This document shows positions 5,681-5,812 of a stretch of DNA of 5,812 nucleotides, one piece after another. The notes under the pieces are model-generated. The model was not told the DNA's origin and made no database searches. It saw nothing but the letters and a program-made list of their open reading frames with translations. The position numbers were made by a program, and so were the translations under genes. The stretch's first letter is position 1. Each line of letters starts with the position of its first letter. Source of the DNA: PWPR01 sp964497955 (GTDB taxonomy: Bacteria; Bacillota; UBA994; PWPR01); NCBI GenBank assembly GCA_964497955.1, contig CAZCFQ010000131.1, positions 1 to 5,812 of the forward strand. Direction: 5' to 3'.

Positions 5681-5812
5681 TTAGTTAGCTTTTTGTACTG
5701 TGTAGCCTAGATCTTCTAAGTGGTCGATAACAGAATTTTCACTCGCTAAATGCAAATATCCTATAACTACAAAGTATTGTTTATTGATATCTCCTTTTAA
5801 CATGGAATCAAG
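5681..5812 (-). CDS. TraB/GumN family protein, C-terminal fragment (5' end outside the window)
   Basis: The minus-strand frame entering from the right edge encodes 43 residues ending in TAA at 5683-5681. The sequence carries a segment like YFVVIGYLHLASENSVIDHL followed by LEDLGYTVQKAN. This matches the conserved C-terminus of TraB/GumN proteins, in which a hydrophobic strand leads to a His-Leu motif (here H21-L22 of the fragment) and then a helix and the closing GYxV strand. Members are thought to be related to Tiki-type metalloproteases and are often exported or lipid-anchored, but the part that would show a signal peptide or the other active-site residues is outside the window. The gene leads into the YugP-like peptidase gene with a 13-nt gap containing that gene's ribosome binding site, so they are probably one transcript. 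The fragment is short, so the family call rests on one motif. Confidence 0.78.
   Translation of the reverse strand, partial: LDSMLKGDINKQYFVVIGYLHLASENSVIDHLEDLGYTVQKAN

Overview
The window reads as chromosomal DNA of a low-GC Gram-positive bacterium (Bacillota, Clostridia- or Bacilli-like). By eye it is roughly two-thirds A+T. It has strong GGAGG-type ribosome binding sites, AGA-rich arginine usage, and a TTG start on one gene. The gene families (PepF, a YugP-type Zn peptidase, a YwaC/RelP-type small alarmone synthetase, a type IV prepilin with a Cys-rich CPxGG motif) are typical of that group. Genus or species cannot be assigned from the sequence alone.

Layout: (1) positions 1-374, minus strand: the N-terminal 124 residues of an unrecognised multi-pass membrane protein that runs off the left edge. 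(2) 375-601: a divergent intergenic region with an extended -10 promoter candidate on each strand and a small family of TACTTTAA repeats. (3) 602-1840, plus: a stand-alone type IV prepilin-like protein with a large, probably beta-helical, C-terminal domain. (4) 1938-4267, plus: a probable two-gene operon of oligoendopeptidase F and a phosphinothricin/methionine-type GNAT acetyltransferase. It ends at a near-perfect hairpin that can serve as a bidirectional terminator. (5) 4309-5812, minus: a tight three-gene operon convergent with the previous one. In transcription order it holds the C-terminal end of a TraB/GumN family protein, a YugP-like membrane zinc metallopeptidase, and a small (p)ppGpp synthetase. 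The last two abut exactly (TAAATG) and share one reading frame.

How the genes may work together: pepF and the acetyltransferase are probably co-transcribed housekeeping or peptide/amino-acid metabolism functions. The minus-strand operon puts two predicted membrane or surface proteolysis proteins directly upstream of an alarmone synthetase, which suggests, but does not prove, an envelope-stress link to (p)ppGpp signalling. I see no mobile element, CRISPR array, tRNA, rRNA or riboswitch. Most of the window is ordinary. The observations most worth checking are the pilin/beta-helix fusion and the in-frame abutting peptidase-alarmone synthetase pair.
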